The notes: generated by a model not told the origin, from the letters alone. A stretch of 64,000 bases of DNA from CAXXOZ01 sp963676435 (GCA_963676435.2 CAXXOZ010000013.1:136252-200251); one strand, 5' to 3'. Positions 1 through 8,243 are shown, counted from the stretch's first letter. Program-made: numbers and translations.

Positions 1-478
1 TTTCAAATATTTTTACCAATCCAAAATAATCAATTCCAATTATAACATTTCCATTATTCAGAGGGTATATAACCCCCTCTGCATTTGGCAACATTTCTAA
101 TTCTAAATCAATAAATGCTTTTTCTATATTTTCTAATTCGAATCCGCCTACTTCAGAAAGGTAAATTAAAGACTTTTTATCATTTGTTTCAATACTAATA
201 TACCAATTTTCAGTACCAAATCTGTGATAAAAAGTTAACACCATATTTTCGTCAAAGTATATGCTTTTATCATTCTGATCAATATTTTTAACTAGTATCG
301 TTCCATCTGAATTCAAAAATAAATATTCAAATGTATTTTTCAAATCAGGATTAAATTCTATAGACTCAACTACTTCTTCTTTAAATTCATAACAATCAAG
401 CGAAGGCTGACCACAAGAATATAAAAATAGAAATATAAAAATTAAATATAACAAAAATAAAAATTTATATCTTCGCAT
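1..478 (-). CDS. Putative lipoprotein, 3' part cut by window edge
   Basis: Open frame that runs off the left edge, so only about 159 N-terminal residues are visible. It starts MRRYKFLFLL, continues as a strongly hydrophobic segment and reaches a lipobox LYSC with the candidate lipidated Cys at residue 22. It is therefore probably exported and anchored on the outer face of the membrane. A Shine-Dalgarno (AGGAGA on the minus strand, 485-490) precedes the ATG. The mature part is acidic and rich in beta-type residues, with no domain I recognise. It begins 48 bp after the protease gene on the same strand, so the two are probably co-transcribed. Function unknown. Confidence 0.6.
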   Translation of the reverse strand, partial: MRRYKFLFLLYLIFIFLFLYSCGQPSLDCYEFKEEVVESIEFNPDLKNTFEYLFLNSDGTILVKNIDQNDKSIYFDENMVLTFYHRFGTENWYISIETNDKKSLIYLSEVGGFELENIEKAFIDLELEMLPNAEGVIYPLNNGNVIIGIDYFGLVKIFE

Positions 479-526
479 AAATATTCTCCTAAATATATTC
501 TCTTTACTTAATATGACTCACTATTC

Positions 527-2455
527 CTATGAAGAATACAGTGCCTGATCGTAAAAATTATAAAGACTCCAAGTATTATTATAATATTCATAAGCGTATT
601 TTATGTCGGTTGCTGGATGACCTGAACGATATCCTTTCATCCTTGCTATAACTAATCTTGCAACTGTATATGATGCATAGAACCTACCTTGAATATAATA
701 TCTATCATCTGCATCATATAAACCATTCAAGTTATAATCTGTTCCATGTGTGATTCTAGATCCATTATACCATGCACTATGAGAAAAAATATCTGTTCCG
801 GCGTGAATCGCAATGCCTGCATAAAAATATTTATTAAAAGTCGTACCATATGGCATATTAGCATTTAATACTTTTGGATACAAATAGCACTGGTATCCTA
901 TAATACTAGAAGATGGAATAGCTCTTTGTTGCAAAGCGCAATTCATTAAATAACTATAGGAAGCAATATAATTTGTTGTATAGTAACCATGTAAATATGG
1001 ATAACTTGTCATTCCAGGCCAAACTCTATCATTCCAGGTTGCTCCTGCTTTTAAATAAAAAAGATCCGTTGAATTTAAATTATAATAATCCCCTCCATAT
1101 TCAGCTAAGATTTCATGATACGACTGATACCATAAACCTTCAACATAATCAACATCCTTAAAGCTTACAATTTCATTATCATTTTCAAACAAATTCATTT
1201 CATACTTCTGAGCATTTGGCTCATAAGTGCTCTCAAAATCATCATATATATCAAGTGCATAAGATAGGTCTACCAATCCGTTTCCATATATACTCTCATC
1301 ACCTAAATAATTAGCACTTTCATTTATTAACTGTCTTATAAAATCGGCTGACTTTGTTTTGTCTTTTTGCCATAGAACACTTGCTATTCCAACTACATGT
1401 GGGACCGCCATACTTGTTCCTGATACTATTATCTCTCCACCGAATCCACCTGTTGTTTTTATAAGTTCGCCAGGTGCTACAACTTCCATTTCTTCTCCTG
1501 TAGAACAGAAATCGCTAATAGTTCCTGTACTGTCTACAGAACCCACTGCCATTACTTCATCATATGCTGCAGGGTATTCTATTTCTCCACCTGAATTTCC
1601 CGAAGCTGCAATAATTAATATACCTGCATCGTAAGCATCTCTTATAGCCATATACAATGCTTCTGAATTCTGAGTAGTTCCAAAACTAAGATTAATTATA
1701 TCAACATTTTGTTCTATTGCCCAGTAGATTCCTTCGATTACTCTGCTTATTGGCGCTGAATTTGTATAATCAAGTACCTTTGCTGAATATAATTCTACCT
1801 GATCATTTATCCCTATAACATCAGAGTATTCATAATCATTGTTTGCAGAAATGATACTAGCTATACTGGTGCCATGTCCTGTTGTATCTTCAAATAGTGG
1901 TGAAACCTCCTCCTCTCCTGGAATCAGATTAATTCTTCCTGCTACATCTATATTTTCTGTCATATCAATACCTGAGTCTATTATGGCTACCTTAATCTTA
2001 TCTTCAGATGCTATTATTGAATCTTTTTGTTTATCATCACCTTTAACAGCTTTTATGTTCCATTCTTTATCTATGTTATTTTTTGATTTTTCTTTTTTAG
2101 TTGCTTTTGTTTTTTCTTTGTTTTCTTTTTTACTTGCAGTTACTAATCCATCCTCTTCAACAAGAAGTACTCCTTCTTCTTTTTGAATCTGACTTAACTC
2201 TTCTTCGCTCATTTCAGTAATAATAATATTTTCTTCTTTTAACTCATTATTGTTTAAATAATCATCTGATATGAATTCTTCATATTCCACTGATAATTCT
2301 TGAAAATCATTTTTATCCTCTGTTATAACTATATACTTTTTCTTTTGTGAATCTTTTTCCTCATTATTACCACTAATTTGAAATAAAGAAATACTTGAAC
2401 TGAGCATTGTCATTATCATTAATAATGACAGTGCTTTAAACACATTTTTTCTCAT
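527..2455 (-). CDS. Secreted subtilisin-like serine protease (S8) with a C-terminal His/Asp-motif domain
   Basis: 642 residues. Order: signal segment (about 1-28), an inhibitor-like propeptide starting KKKYIVITED (about 38-105), a Lys/Glu-rich linker (110-130), the S8 catalytic domain (about 135-400) and a C-terminal domain of about 200 residues. The triad is visible as Asp160 (IIDSG), His194 (GHGT) and Ser348 (GTSMA), with oxyanion Asn287 (SGNSGG), so it should be active outside the cell. The C-terminal domain holds H551-x3-D555-x3-H559, which resembles metal-binding helices of the phospholipase C/S1-P1 type, followed by a DxNxNGxxDxDD loop (573-584) that looks calcium-binding. That domain call is inference. 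The RBS GGGAGA precedes ATG; the promoter and tandem dyads lie upstream. Confidence 0.9.
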   Translation of the reverse strand: MRKNVFKALSLLMIMTMLSSSISLFQISGNNEEKDSQKKKYIVITEDKNDFQELSVEYEEFISDDYLNNNELKEENIIITEMSEEELSQIQKEEGVLLVEEDGLVTASKKENKEKTKATKKEKSKNNIDKEWNIKAVKGDDKQKDSIIASEDKIKVAIIDSGIDMTENIDVAGRINLIPGEEEVSPLFEDTTGHGTSIASIISANNDYEYSDVIGINDQVELYSAKVLDYTNSAPISRVIEGIYWAIEQNVDIINLSFGTTQNSEALYMAIRDAYDAGILIIAASGNSGGEIEYPAAYDEVMAVGSVDSTGTISDFCSTGEEMEVVAPGELIKTTGGFGGEIIVSGTSMAVPHVVGIASVLWQKDKTKSADFIRQLINESANYLGDESIYGNGLVDLSYALDIYDDFESTYEPNAQKYEMNLFENDNEIVSFKDVDYVEGLWYQSYHEILAEYGGDYYNLNSTDLFYLKAGATWNDRVWPGMTSYPYLHGYYTTNYIASYSYLMNCALQQRAIPSSSIIGYQCYLYPKVLNANMPYGTTFNKYFYAGIAIHAGTDIFSHSAWYNGSRITHGTDYNLNGLYDADDRYYIQGRFYASYTVARLVIARMKGYRSGHPATDIKYAYEYYNNTWSLYNFYDQALYSS

Positions 2456-2526
2456 AACATTCTCCCTTTTTTAATTTTCCCTAAATTTTGTTATCTATAA
2501 ATAACTTGTTTTCCTCCTCTATTTAT

Positions 2527-2555
2527 ATTGTAGCTACCCCCCTAAAAATCAACAA
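2527..2555 (-). promoter_or_regulatory. Promoter of the S8 protease gene
   Basis: On the minus strand TTGTTG (2550-2555) and TACAAT (2527-2532) are separated by exactly 17 bp, placing the transcription start near 2520, about 65 nt before the ATG. The -35 box is weak (TTGTTG) and lies 3 bp from the tandem dyads at 2559-2592, the usual geometry for an activator-dependent promoter. Confidence 0.55.
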
Positions 2556-2558
2556 GAA

Positions 2559-2592
2559 TGTCGTGAACGACAGGATTTTGTCGTGAACGACA
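2559..2592. promoter_or_regulatory. Tandem dyad operator upstream of the protease promoter
   Basis: Two identical 14-bp copies of TGTCGTGAACGACA (2559-2572 and 2579-2592), each itself an inverted repeat (TGTCGT/ACGACA with a 2-bp centre). They are spaced 20 bp start to start, about two helical turns, just upstream of the -35 box. The core CGTTCA read on the minus strand partly matches the LytTR-type consensus, but this is too weak to name the regulator. No regulator gene is adjacent. Confidence 0.6.
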
Positions 2593-2686
2593 TATTTATT
2601 CCTTAATAACATTTATTTTTCTGCTAAAAAATTTAAAATGAGAGTTAAAAGCCTCTTGGAAATAATTTGCTTGCTCACCTAAGGTC

Positions 2687-2820
2687 TGAACCTCGACTAC
2701 GCTACGCTACTTCTCGCTCATCTCAGCCATCCAATGCTGTCAGAAATATATATTCCTACGGATTACTTGCGAACACAATCGTTGAACCTCGACTTCATTA
2801 CATTGCGTCTCGTTCATCTC
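2687..2820. repeat. Pair of imperfect 38-bp direct repeats in the protease-rpsI gap
   Basis: Copies at 2687-2724 and 2783-2820 share the start TGAACCTCGACT and the end TCTCGYTCATCTC; the middle diverges. They are richer in G+C than the surrounding gap. No coding potential is evident, and the rest of the 2456-2906 gap holds only the protease promoter, the dyads and the rpsI terminator. They could be intergenic repeat elements dispersed in the genome; that cannot be tested from one window. Confidence 0.45.
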
Positions 2821-2843
2821 TTGTCTTCAAATGAATTGTAGAA

Positions 2844-2879
2844 TATAAAAAGAACTCCTCGAGTAAACTCGGGAGTTCT
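2844..2879 (-). terminator. Terminator after rpsI
   Basis: On the minus strand a hairpin AGAACTCC..GGAGTTCT (8 bp, one bulged base, then 5 bp CGAGT/ACTCG) closes on a 2-nt loop and is followed by TTTTATATT. It begins about 28 bp after the rpsI stop codon and fits an intrinsic terminator. Confidence 0.8.
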
Positions 2880-2906
2880 TCCATATTCTGCAATTCGCAG
2901 TAATCC

Positions 2907-3302
2907 TTATCTCTTTGAAAACTGTGGTGCACGTCTAGCTGCTTTAAGACCGTATTTTTTACGTTCTTTCATTCTTGGATCTCTTGTTAAGTATCCTTCT
3001 TTTTTAAGAGCAGGACGGAACTCAGCATCTGCCTGTAATAAAGCTCTAGCGATACCATGTCTGATGGCACCAGCCTGACCTGTAAATCCTCCACCTCTTA
3101 CATTAACCATTACGTCAAATTTTTCTAATGTATCTGTTAATGCTAATGGCTGACGTACGATAACTTTTAATGTTTCAAGTCCTAAATATTCATCTATACT
3201 TCTTTTATTTATTATTATATTTCCTTTTCCAGGTGTTAAGTATACTCTCGCGATACTTTTCTTTCTTCTACCTGTACCATAAAATTTTGCTTCTTTAGCC
3301 AA
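2907..3302 (-). CDS. rpsI: 30S ribosomal protein S9
   Basis: 131 residues, close to the usual 130. S9 binds the head of 16S rRNA, and its C-terminal tail reaches the P-site tRNA; the typical basic end RRAPQFSKR is intact, as are GTGRRKKSIARV near the start and the GGGFTGQAGAIRHGIARAL region. It lies 23 bp after rplM, the near-universal rplM-rpsI pair, and ends in its own terminator. The start is backed by a strong RBS (AGGAGG-type) in the short gap. Confidence 0.97.
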   Translation of the reverse strand: MAKEAKFYGTGRRKKSIARVYLTPGKGNIIINKRSIDEYLGLETLKVIVRQPLALTDTLEKFDVMVNVRGGGFTGQAGAIRHGIARALLQADAEFRPALKKEGYLTRDPRMKERKKYGLKAARRAPQFSKR

Positions 3303-3325
3303 TGTTATTTCCTCCTTTCAGTTTC

Positions 3326-3757
3326 TTACTTGAATGATAATACTTCCGGTTTTTGTGCTGCTTGTTTGTGATCAGGACCTGCATATACAAAAAGTTTTTT
3401 GTACATCTGTCTTCCTAATGGTCCTTTTGGAAGCATTCCTTTAACTGCAAGTTCAATAACTTTCTCTGGCTTTTTAGCCAACATTTCTTTAAGTGTTGTT
3501 TCTTTCATTCCACCTACATAGTCTGAGTGATGGTAATAGATTTTTTGATCCATTTTGCTTCCTGAAACAACAATCTTTTCTGCATTTACTACTATTACAT
3601 AATCACCTGTATCTATATGTGGTGTGAAAATCGGTTTATTTTTTCCTCTTAAAACTTTAGCAATCTCTGATGCCAAACGTCCTAGAGTATATCCTGTAGC
3701 ATCAACTACATACCATTTTCTATCAACTTTTTCCGGACTGGCCATATAAGTTTTCAT
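3326..3757 (-). CDS. rplM: 50S ribosomal protein L13
   Basis: 143 residues, the normal length. L13 is an early 23S rRNA-binding assembly protein. The start MKTYMASPEKVDRKWYVVDA and the motif GRLASEIAKVLRGK are typical. The gene follows AGGAGGTAACCCC on the minus strand and is preceded by a consensus promoter and a folded leader, so rplM-rpsI forms its own two-gene operon. In many Clostridia this pair directly follows truA; here truA is 11 kb away. Confidence 0.97.
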   Translation of the reverse strand: MKTYMASPEKVDRKWYVVDATGYTLGRLASEIAKVLRGKNKPIFTPHIDTGDYVIVVNAEKIVVSGSKMDQKIYYHHSDYVGGMKETTLKEMLAKKPEKVIELAVKGMLPKGPLGRQMYKKLFVYAGPDHKQAAQKPEVLSFK

Positions 3758-3838
3758 GGGGTTACCTCCTAAAAATATTTATATAAATGCCTGTTCCGGG
3801 GCTTTGGCCCAGACATTTTTCGCATATGTCGTCACATT
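3758..3838 (-). ncRNA. Candidate L13-type 5' leader of rplM-rpsI
   Basis: The predicted 80-nt leader contains a compact hairpin (3788-3815): outer stem TGTCTG/CAGGCA and an inner G/C stem GGCC..GCCCC, ending about 30 nt before the ATG. Firmicutes are known to carry an L13 leader motif that lets L13 repress its own mRNA. I see the hairpin directly; assignment to that family is inference. Confidence 0.5.
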
Positions 3839-3843
3839 AAGAT

Positions 3844-3872
3844 ATTATATTACACGCAGCCTAGTGTGTCAA
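3844..3872 (-). promoter_or_regulatory. Consensus sigma-A promoter of rplM-rpsI
   Basis: On the minus strand TTGACA (3867-3872), a 17-bp spacer and TATAAT (3844-3849): both hexamers match the consensus exactly. The predicted start is near 3838. Confidence 0.85.
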
Positions 3873-3908
3873 CCACTTTATTATCTATTTTCATAAGAAT
3901 TTTCATAC

Positions 3909-3944
3909 TAAAAAAGTCGGGTTAACTCTTCAGCCACCCGACTT
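3909..3944 (-). terminator. Terminator after the opuA operon
   Basis: On the minus strand AAGTCGGGT and ACCCGACTT form a 9-bp stem (arms 3936-3944 and 3914-3922) with a 13-nt loop, followed by a run of six T. It lies 17 bp after the opuAC stop. Confidence 0.85.
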
Positions 3945-3961
3945 AATTATACACTATTTAA

Positions 3962-4849
3962 TTAGTTTAGCCAACCATCAACTATTTCTTGGTTTTCGCT
4001 TATCCATTGAGTTGCTGCTTCAACTTCTTCCATACCATCATTGATAAGACCTTCTAATCCACCAATCTGGCTGTCATCCATTTTGAATTTTCCTAGCATT
4101 TCTACTATTTCTGCATTTTCATCACAGAACTCTGCATTTCCAAGCATACGGATTTCTTCAGCTGCACCAAACATTAACTGAGGATCTTCTAAGTATTTTA
4201 AATCCCATGAAGCAAACATCCAGTGCGGACTCCATACTGTACAAACAATCCACTCTTCATTTTCATATGCTGATTCAAGAGATGTTAACATAGCCGCTTC
4301 ACTACTTTCAAGAAGTTCATAATCAAGACCGTATGAATCTATCAAGTCTCTTGTTGTCTGCATCATACCTGCTCCAGGTTCAATACCTGTGATTTTTCCA
4401 TCAAATTTATCTATTTCATCATTTAATTCTTCAATTGAATCAATAGTTACATATGTAGGAACTGCAAGACCTAATTTAGCTTCTCCTTCATACCATGAAC
4501 CAAGATCAGTATAATCATCACCATACTCATCTAAATAATTTCCATGTGTTCCTGGTAACCATGCATCTAAGAATATATCTACATCACCTGTACTAAGGCC
4601 TGCATAAAGAGGGGCTACGTCTAATTGTGTTAACTCTACTTCATACCCCTGGTCTTCTAAGATAACTTTCCACAAATTACTAACGGCAACACATTCTGCC
4701 CAGTTAACATATCCTATGGTAACTTCACCTTTTGATTCTGTTGTTTCTGTTCCTTCTGAATTCGAGCATCCAGCTGTAAATACTAATACAAGTACTGAAA
4801 TAAGTGCTAAAGTAGCGACTTTTTTCCATGATCTCTTAAATATACTCAT
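3962..4849 (-). CDS. opuAC: Glycine betaine/proline betaine ABC transporter, substrate-binding lipoprotein
   Basis: 295 residues from the ATG at 4849, chosen because AGGAGATACTT sits directly upstream; an in-frame upstream Met would add an unlikely Lys-rich leader overlapping the permease gene. The signal peptide ends in lipobox FTAGC, so the protein is a membrane-anchored binding protein. It belongs to the OpuAC/ProX family, which captures quaternary amines with aromatic cages; several Trp residues suited to this (WAEC, WLPGTHG, SPHWMFASW) are visible. Third gene of the opuA operon. Role: compatible solute uptake under osmotic stress, or delivery of betaine as substrate. Confidence 0.92.
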   Translation of the reverse strand: MSIFKRSWKKVATLALISVLVLVFTAGCSNSEGTETTESKGEVTIGYVNWAECVAVSNLWKVILEDQGYEVELTQLDVAPLYAGLSTGDVDIFLDAWLPGTHGNYLDEYGDDYTDLGSWYEGEAKLGLAVPTYVTIDSIEELNDEIDKFDGKITGIEPGAGMMQTTRDLIDSYGLDYELLESSEAAMLTSLESAYENEEWIVCTVWSPHWMFASWDLKYLEDPQLMFGAAEEIRMLGNAEFCDENAEIVEMLGKFKMDDSQIGGLEGLINDGMEEVEAATQWISENQEIVDGWLN

Positions 4850-4862
4850 AAGTATCTCCTCC

Positions 4863-5720
4863 TTACTTTTTCTTCTTTTTTTTCTTTTTATTTTCAGTTC
4901 TAAGAGAACTTCCAACCGATTGAAATATTCTATCTAAAACGATAGCCATAATAACCACAGCTATACCATATTCAAATCCCTGCCCAACATTAATCTGACC
5001 TATTGCTCTTAAAACTCCTGCTCCAAGTCCAGCTGCACCGATCATTGCAGAAATAACTACCATTGATAGAGATAACATAATTGTCTGATTTAAACCTGCC
5101 ATAATTGTAGGCAAAGCTAATGGCATCTGAACCTTCCATAACAATTGCCACGGTGTCGATCCAAAAGCTTCACCAACTTCAATAAGATCTTCTGGCACTT
5201 GTTTTATACCAAGTGCTGTAAATCTAATTGCTGGAGGCATAGCAAAAATAACCGTAGCAAATATAGCCGGCACCTTACCAATACCAAAGAATAATAAAAC
5301 TGGTATCAGATATACAAATGAAGGCATAGTCTGCATAAAGTCCAAAATCGGGGATATAATTTTATAAAAACTTGAATTTCGACCTGCGATAATTCCTAAA
5401 GGAAGCCCTATAATCATACATATTATAGAAGCTAAAAGAACTAAAACTAACGAACCTACAAATGGTTCCCAAAGTTCTAGGTTAAATACAAGTAATAAAC
5501 CAATTAATGTTCCAAGAGCGAGTTTCCACCCTTTTACTTTGAAGGCTATTCCTATAAATAATAGAACTAATACCCACCAAGGGATAAGAAGTAATAAATC
5601 TATAAATCCTTCAATAAAATCTTCAAAACCATCAGAAAATGTCTTTAAAGCATCTCCAAATTTATCTTGAACCCAATCAACAAATCTGTCAATATAATCT
5701 GCCATAGGTATCTTATTCAT
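4863..5720 (-). CDS. opuAB: Glycine betaine/proline betaine ABC transporter, permease
   Basis: 285 residues from the ATG at 5720, which follows GAGGAGGTG and overlaps the end of opuAA by 8 bp, suggesting translational coupling. A short amphipathic N-terminus is followed by about six to seven membrane segments and the binding-protein-dependent permease signature around EVGEAFGSTPWQLLWKVQMP, the loop that docks on the ATPase. The C-terminus ends in eight consecutive Lys residues, unusual but read from the sequence as given. Forms the membrane channel of the OpuA importer. Confidence 0.93.
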   Translation of the reverse strand: MNKIPMADYIDRFVDWVQDKFGDALKTFSDGFEDFIEGFIDLLLLIPWWVLVLLFIGIAFKVKGWKLALGTLIGLLLVFNLELWEPFVGSLVLVLLASIICMIIGLPLGIIAGRNSSFYKIISPILDFMQTMPSFVYLIPVLLFFGIGKVPAIFATVIFAMPPAIRFTALGIKQVPEDLIEVGEAFGSTPWQLLWKVQMPLALPTIMAGLNQTIMLSLSMVVISAMIGAAGLGAGVLRAIGQINVGQGFEYGIAVVIMAIVLDRIFQSVGSSLRTENKKKKKKKK

Positions 5721-6933
5721 CGCCTTCACCTCCTCTATCATCTGCTAGCGCTGCAAGCACAGATCCTCTAACAATTATTCCTGATAATTTCTTTTCAGCA
5801 TCAACAACTGCTATAGGGTATTTACTTTCAGCTATTTCTGTCATTATATCTCTTAGAGGAGTTTCCATATCATATACATATGTGTCTAATAGTTTAACTT
5901 CTGATAAGCTTTGAATCCCTTCTTTTTTGGCTTCTAAAGCCATATCTACTGTGATAAGACCTTTGTAATTTTTTTCTTTATCTACAACAAAAACACTAGA
6001 AATACCATTTTCTTTCATTATTCTTAGAGCACTATTTGGTCCGTCTCTAAAAGTAATCACTGGTTTTGGTTTTTTCATAACATCTGAAGTAGTTAATACT
6101 TTACTTTTATCAACACCACGAACAAATTTTTCAATATAATCATCTGCTGGGTTTGTAATTATGTCCTCTGGTGTCCCTACTTGAACAAGTGCTCCGTCTC
6201 TTAAAAATGCTATTCTATCACCTAATTTTAGAGCTTCATTTAAGTCATGAGTAATAAATACTATTGTCTTATTCATTTTTTGCTGAATGCTTAATAATTC
6301 ATCCTGCATTTCTTCTCTAATAAGAGGATCTAGGGCACTAAAAGCCTCATCCATTAATAAGATGTCTGAATCATTAGTAAGTGCTCTTGCAAGACCTACT
6401 CTTTGTTTCATACCTCCACTTAACTGATCCGGGAACTGATCTTCCCAGCCTTTTAAACCAACAAGTTCAAGAGCTTTTCTTGCTCTTTCTTCTCTTTCTG
6501 GTTTTGGTACATTTTGCAATTCAAGCCCAAATAAAGTGTTCTTAAGAACAGTTCTATGAGGTAAAAGTGCAAACTGCTGAAATACCATTGCTGTTTTTTC
6601 CTGTCTTACTTTTCTTAATTCTTTGTCGTTAAGTTTTGTAATGTCTATTCCGTCAATTTCTATGCTTCCTAAACTAGGTTCAATCAATCTGTTTAGACAA
6701 CGTAATATTGTAGACTTACCACTTCCTGAAAGTCCCATTACAACAAACATTTCACCTTCATTAATAGTGAAACTTACTTTATTTACACCTAATGTCTGTC
6801 CAGTCTCTTTTAGAATTTCGTCTTTGCTTTTTCCTTTTTCTAAAAGCTTTAATGCTTTATTAGGGTTACTGTCAAAGATTTTAATAAGATCTGTAACTAC
6901 TATTTTTTCTTTGGTTCCAGACAATTTTTCCAC
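5713..6933 (-). CDS. opuAA: Glycine betaine/proline betaine ABC transporter, ATPase with CBS domains
   Basis: 406 residues, normal for OpuAA/ProV. The nucleotide-binding domain shows Walker A GLSGSGKST, signature LSGGM and Walker B ILLMDEAFSALD. The C-terminal 130 residues are a pair of CBS domains, which in OpuA sense ionic strength and gate transport. First gene of the operon; RBS GGCAGGTGG on the minus strand. I could not find a convincing promoter in the 600-bp upstream region. Confidence 0.95.
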   Translation of the reverse strand: MEKLSGTKEKIVVTDLIKIFDSNPNKALKLLEKGKSKDEILKETGQTLGVNKVSFTINEGEMFVVMGLSGSGKSTILRCLNRLIEPSLGSIEIDGIDITKLNDKELRKVRQEKTAMVFQQFALLPHRTVLKNTLFGLELQNVPKPEREERARKALELVGLKGWEDQFPDQLSGGMKQRVGLARALTNDSDILLMDEAFSALDPLIREEMQDELLSIQQKMNKTIVFITHDLNEALKLGDRIAFLRDGALVQVGTPEDIITNPADDYIEKFVRGVDKSKVLTTSDVMKKPKPVITFRDGPNSALRIMKENGISSVFVVDKEKNYKGLITVDMALEAKKEGIQSLSEVKLLDTYVYDMETPLRDIMTEIAESKYPIAVVDAEKKLSGIIVRGSVLAALADDRGGEGDE

Positions 6934-6948
6934 CTGCCTTTACTTTTC

Positions 6949-7431
6949 ATGAAATAATTCAGAATAAAAAACAACAGGTTTTATTTAATTTTTCCAAATT
7001 CAACGCAAATAAGGCTCAAAATCAAAAATGATTTTGCCAAGCTTTCTGTCGTTATTGGAAATGAGCTGAAAAGGGTAAATTTACCCCTTAAAAAAAATGA
7101 AGAACAAGGATTTATTGAACTTCGAAGCGTATTGCACCGCTTGAAAAAGAAAATGAGATAACATCTTGCTTATCATAACGCAATTTCATTTGCTTCTGTC
7201 TGCAAAGATATAAGATCTGTCCCAAATACGATTAAACTAATCGATTTGTCGCATTTATTTGAATGTAATATTTAACATACGTCCGTTTTGGAACTATACC
7301 TACGCTATTTTTGATTATTCATCTCAATACATCGGATAGTGCCGGTGCAAAAAAGGATTCTGTTTTTTAATGGCTATGCCATAGTAAAAATTCCTCTGAA
7401 AACTATTTTATTCAACTCTGAATTATTTCAT
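6949..7431. repeat. 483-bp non-coding stretch bounded by 14-bp perfect inverted repeats
   Basis: ATGAAATAATTCAG at 6949-6962 recurs as its exact reverse complement at 7418-7431. Between them I see no complete gene: one start-less plus-strand frame of about 60 codons ends near 7160, and there are scattered short dyads. This explains most of the gene-free gap 6934-7548, which otherwise contains only the gntR terminator. It could be a small decayed or non-autonomous mobile element, or a regulatory arrangement for opuA; no target-site duplication was recognised. Confidence 0.4.
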
Positions 7432-7490
7432 ACGATTTTTACAAGCATTTATTATATCATGTTTTCCCCGATTTTACAAGGGAAAACGGA

Positions 7491-7523
7491 GAAAACAAAC
7501 CACCTGAATTTTAATCAGGTGGT
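7491..7523 (-). terminator. Terminator after gntR
   Basis: On the minus strand ACCACCTGA and TCAGGTGGT form a perfect 9-bp stem (7499-7507/7515-7523) followed by TTGTTTTC. It closes the ior-ptb-buk-gntR transcript 26 bp after the gntR stop codon. Confidence 0.85.
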
Positions 7524-7548
7524 GATAAAGTTTCTATATAATTTTATA

Positions 7549-8226
7549 CTATACAAAATATTCAGACTTAAGTCCTTTGATTTTTTCACTGTAACGTTCT
7601 ATTGTATCTAAATGATAGTGCATACAGCCTCTCCCTATTTCAAAGTCACCTTTTTCAATAGATTCAATGATCATTTCATGTTCGGAAATTAGACTTTCCA
7701 TTCTGTCAGTGGTATCTACTTCAAGATTTCTCCATCTTCTAACATGAATATAATGTTCAGAAATCAAATCAAGTACATTTTCTTCACCAACTTCTATGAG
7801 TATATATTTATGAAACATATCGTCAAATTTATAAAATGAATCATTGCTGTCTTTAGATATTTCCAGACTTTTTTGTTGTTTTACACACTCTTTAAGATTA
7901 TTTAAAAGTTCAGATTTCTCATCCTTCTTTATTATTCTATATAGAGCTTCCTGCTCAACTGCCTCTCTTAAATATAAGACATTTTTTATAAATCCCATAT
8001 CGATAAGACTTACATAGGTTCCTCTTTGGGGAAAAACATCAACAAGCCTTCTTTGCTTGAGTCTAGCCAAAGCTGATCTTATGCTATGTCTAGTTACACC
8101 GTAAGAAGCACAAAGCTCATTTTCACTTATGCTATCACCGGGCATGTATTTTAACTTTTCGATTTTTTCGCACATATCTTCATAAATATCGTCACTTGAA
8201 AAATATATCTTATTTTGTAAGTACAT
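7549..8226 (-). CDS. GntR-family transcriptional regulator, FCD (FadR-like) type
   Basis: 225 residues. The N-terminal 75 residues are a GntR winged helix (MPGDSISENELCASYGVTRHSIRSALARL and the wing QRGTYVS). The rest is an all-helical FCD ligand domain with the expected Asp/His positions (DDMFHKYI, SEHEMII, HYHLDTIERY) that in this family bind a metal and a carboxylate effector. It is the last gene of the ior/ptb/buk cluster, 17 bp from buk, so it probably regulates that cluster in response to an organic acid intermediate. A dyad of suitable form lies upstream of iorA (13848-13863). Target and ligand are inference. Confidence 0.88.
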   Translation of the reverse strand: MYLQNKIYFSSDDIYEDMCEKIEKLKYMPGDSISENELCASYGVTRHSIRSALARLKQRRLVDVFPQRGTYVSLIDMGFIKNVLYLREAVEQEALYRIIKKDEKSELLNNLKECVKQQKSLEISKDSNDSFYKFDDMFHKYILIEVGEENVLDLISEHYIHVRRWRNLEVDTTDRMESLISEHEMIIESIEKGDFEIGRGCMHYHLDTIERYSEKIKGLKSEYFV

Positions 8227-8243
8227 GGTATACCTCTAACTTT

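Noticed and set aside
4863..4890. Poly-lysine end of opuAB as a frameshift artefact
   Set aside because: The frame ends cleanly before opuAC with normal spacing; a run-length error is possible but nothing downstream of it is lost.
6964..7160. Plus-strand open frame of about 60 codons ending LRSVLHRLKKKMR
   Set aside because: No start codon with an RBS and no recognisable family; the frame opens by chance or is a remnant too short to name.
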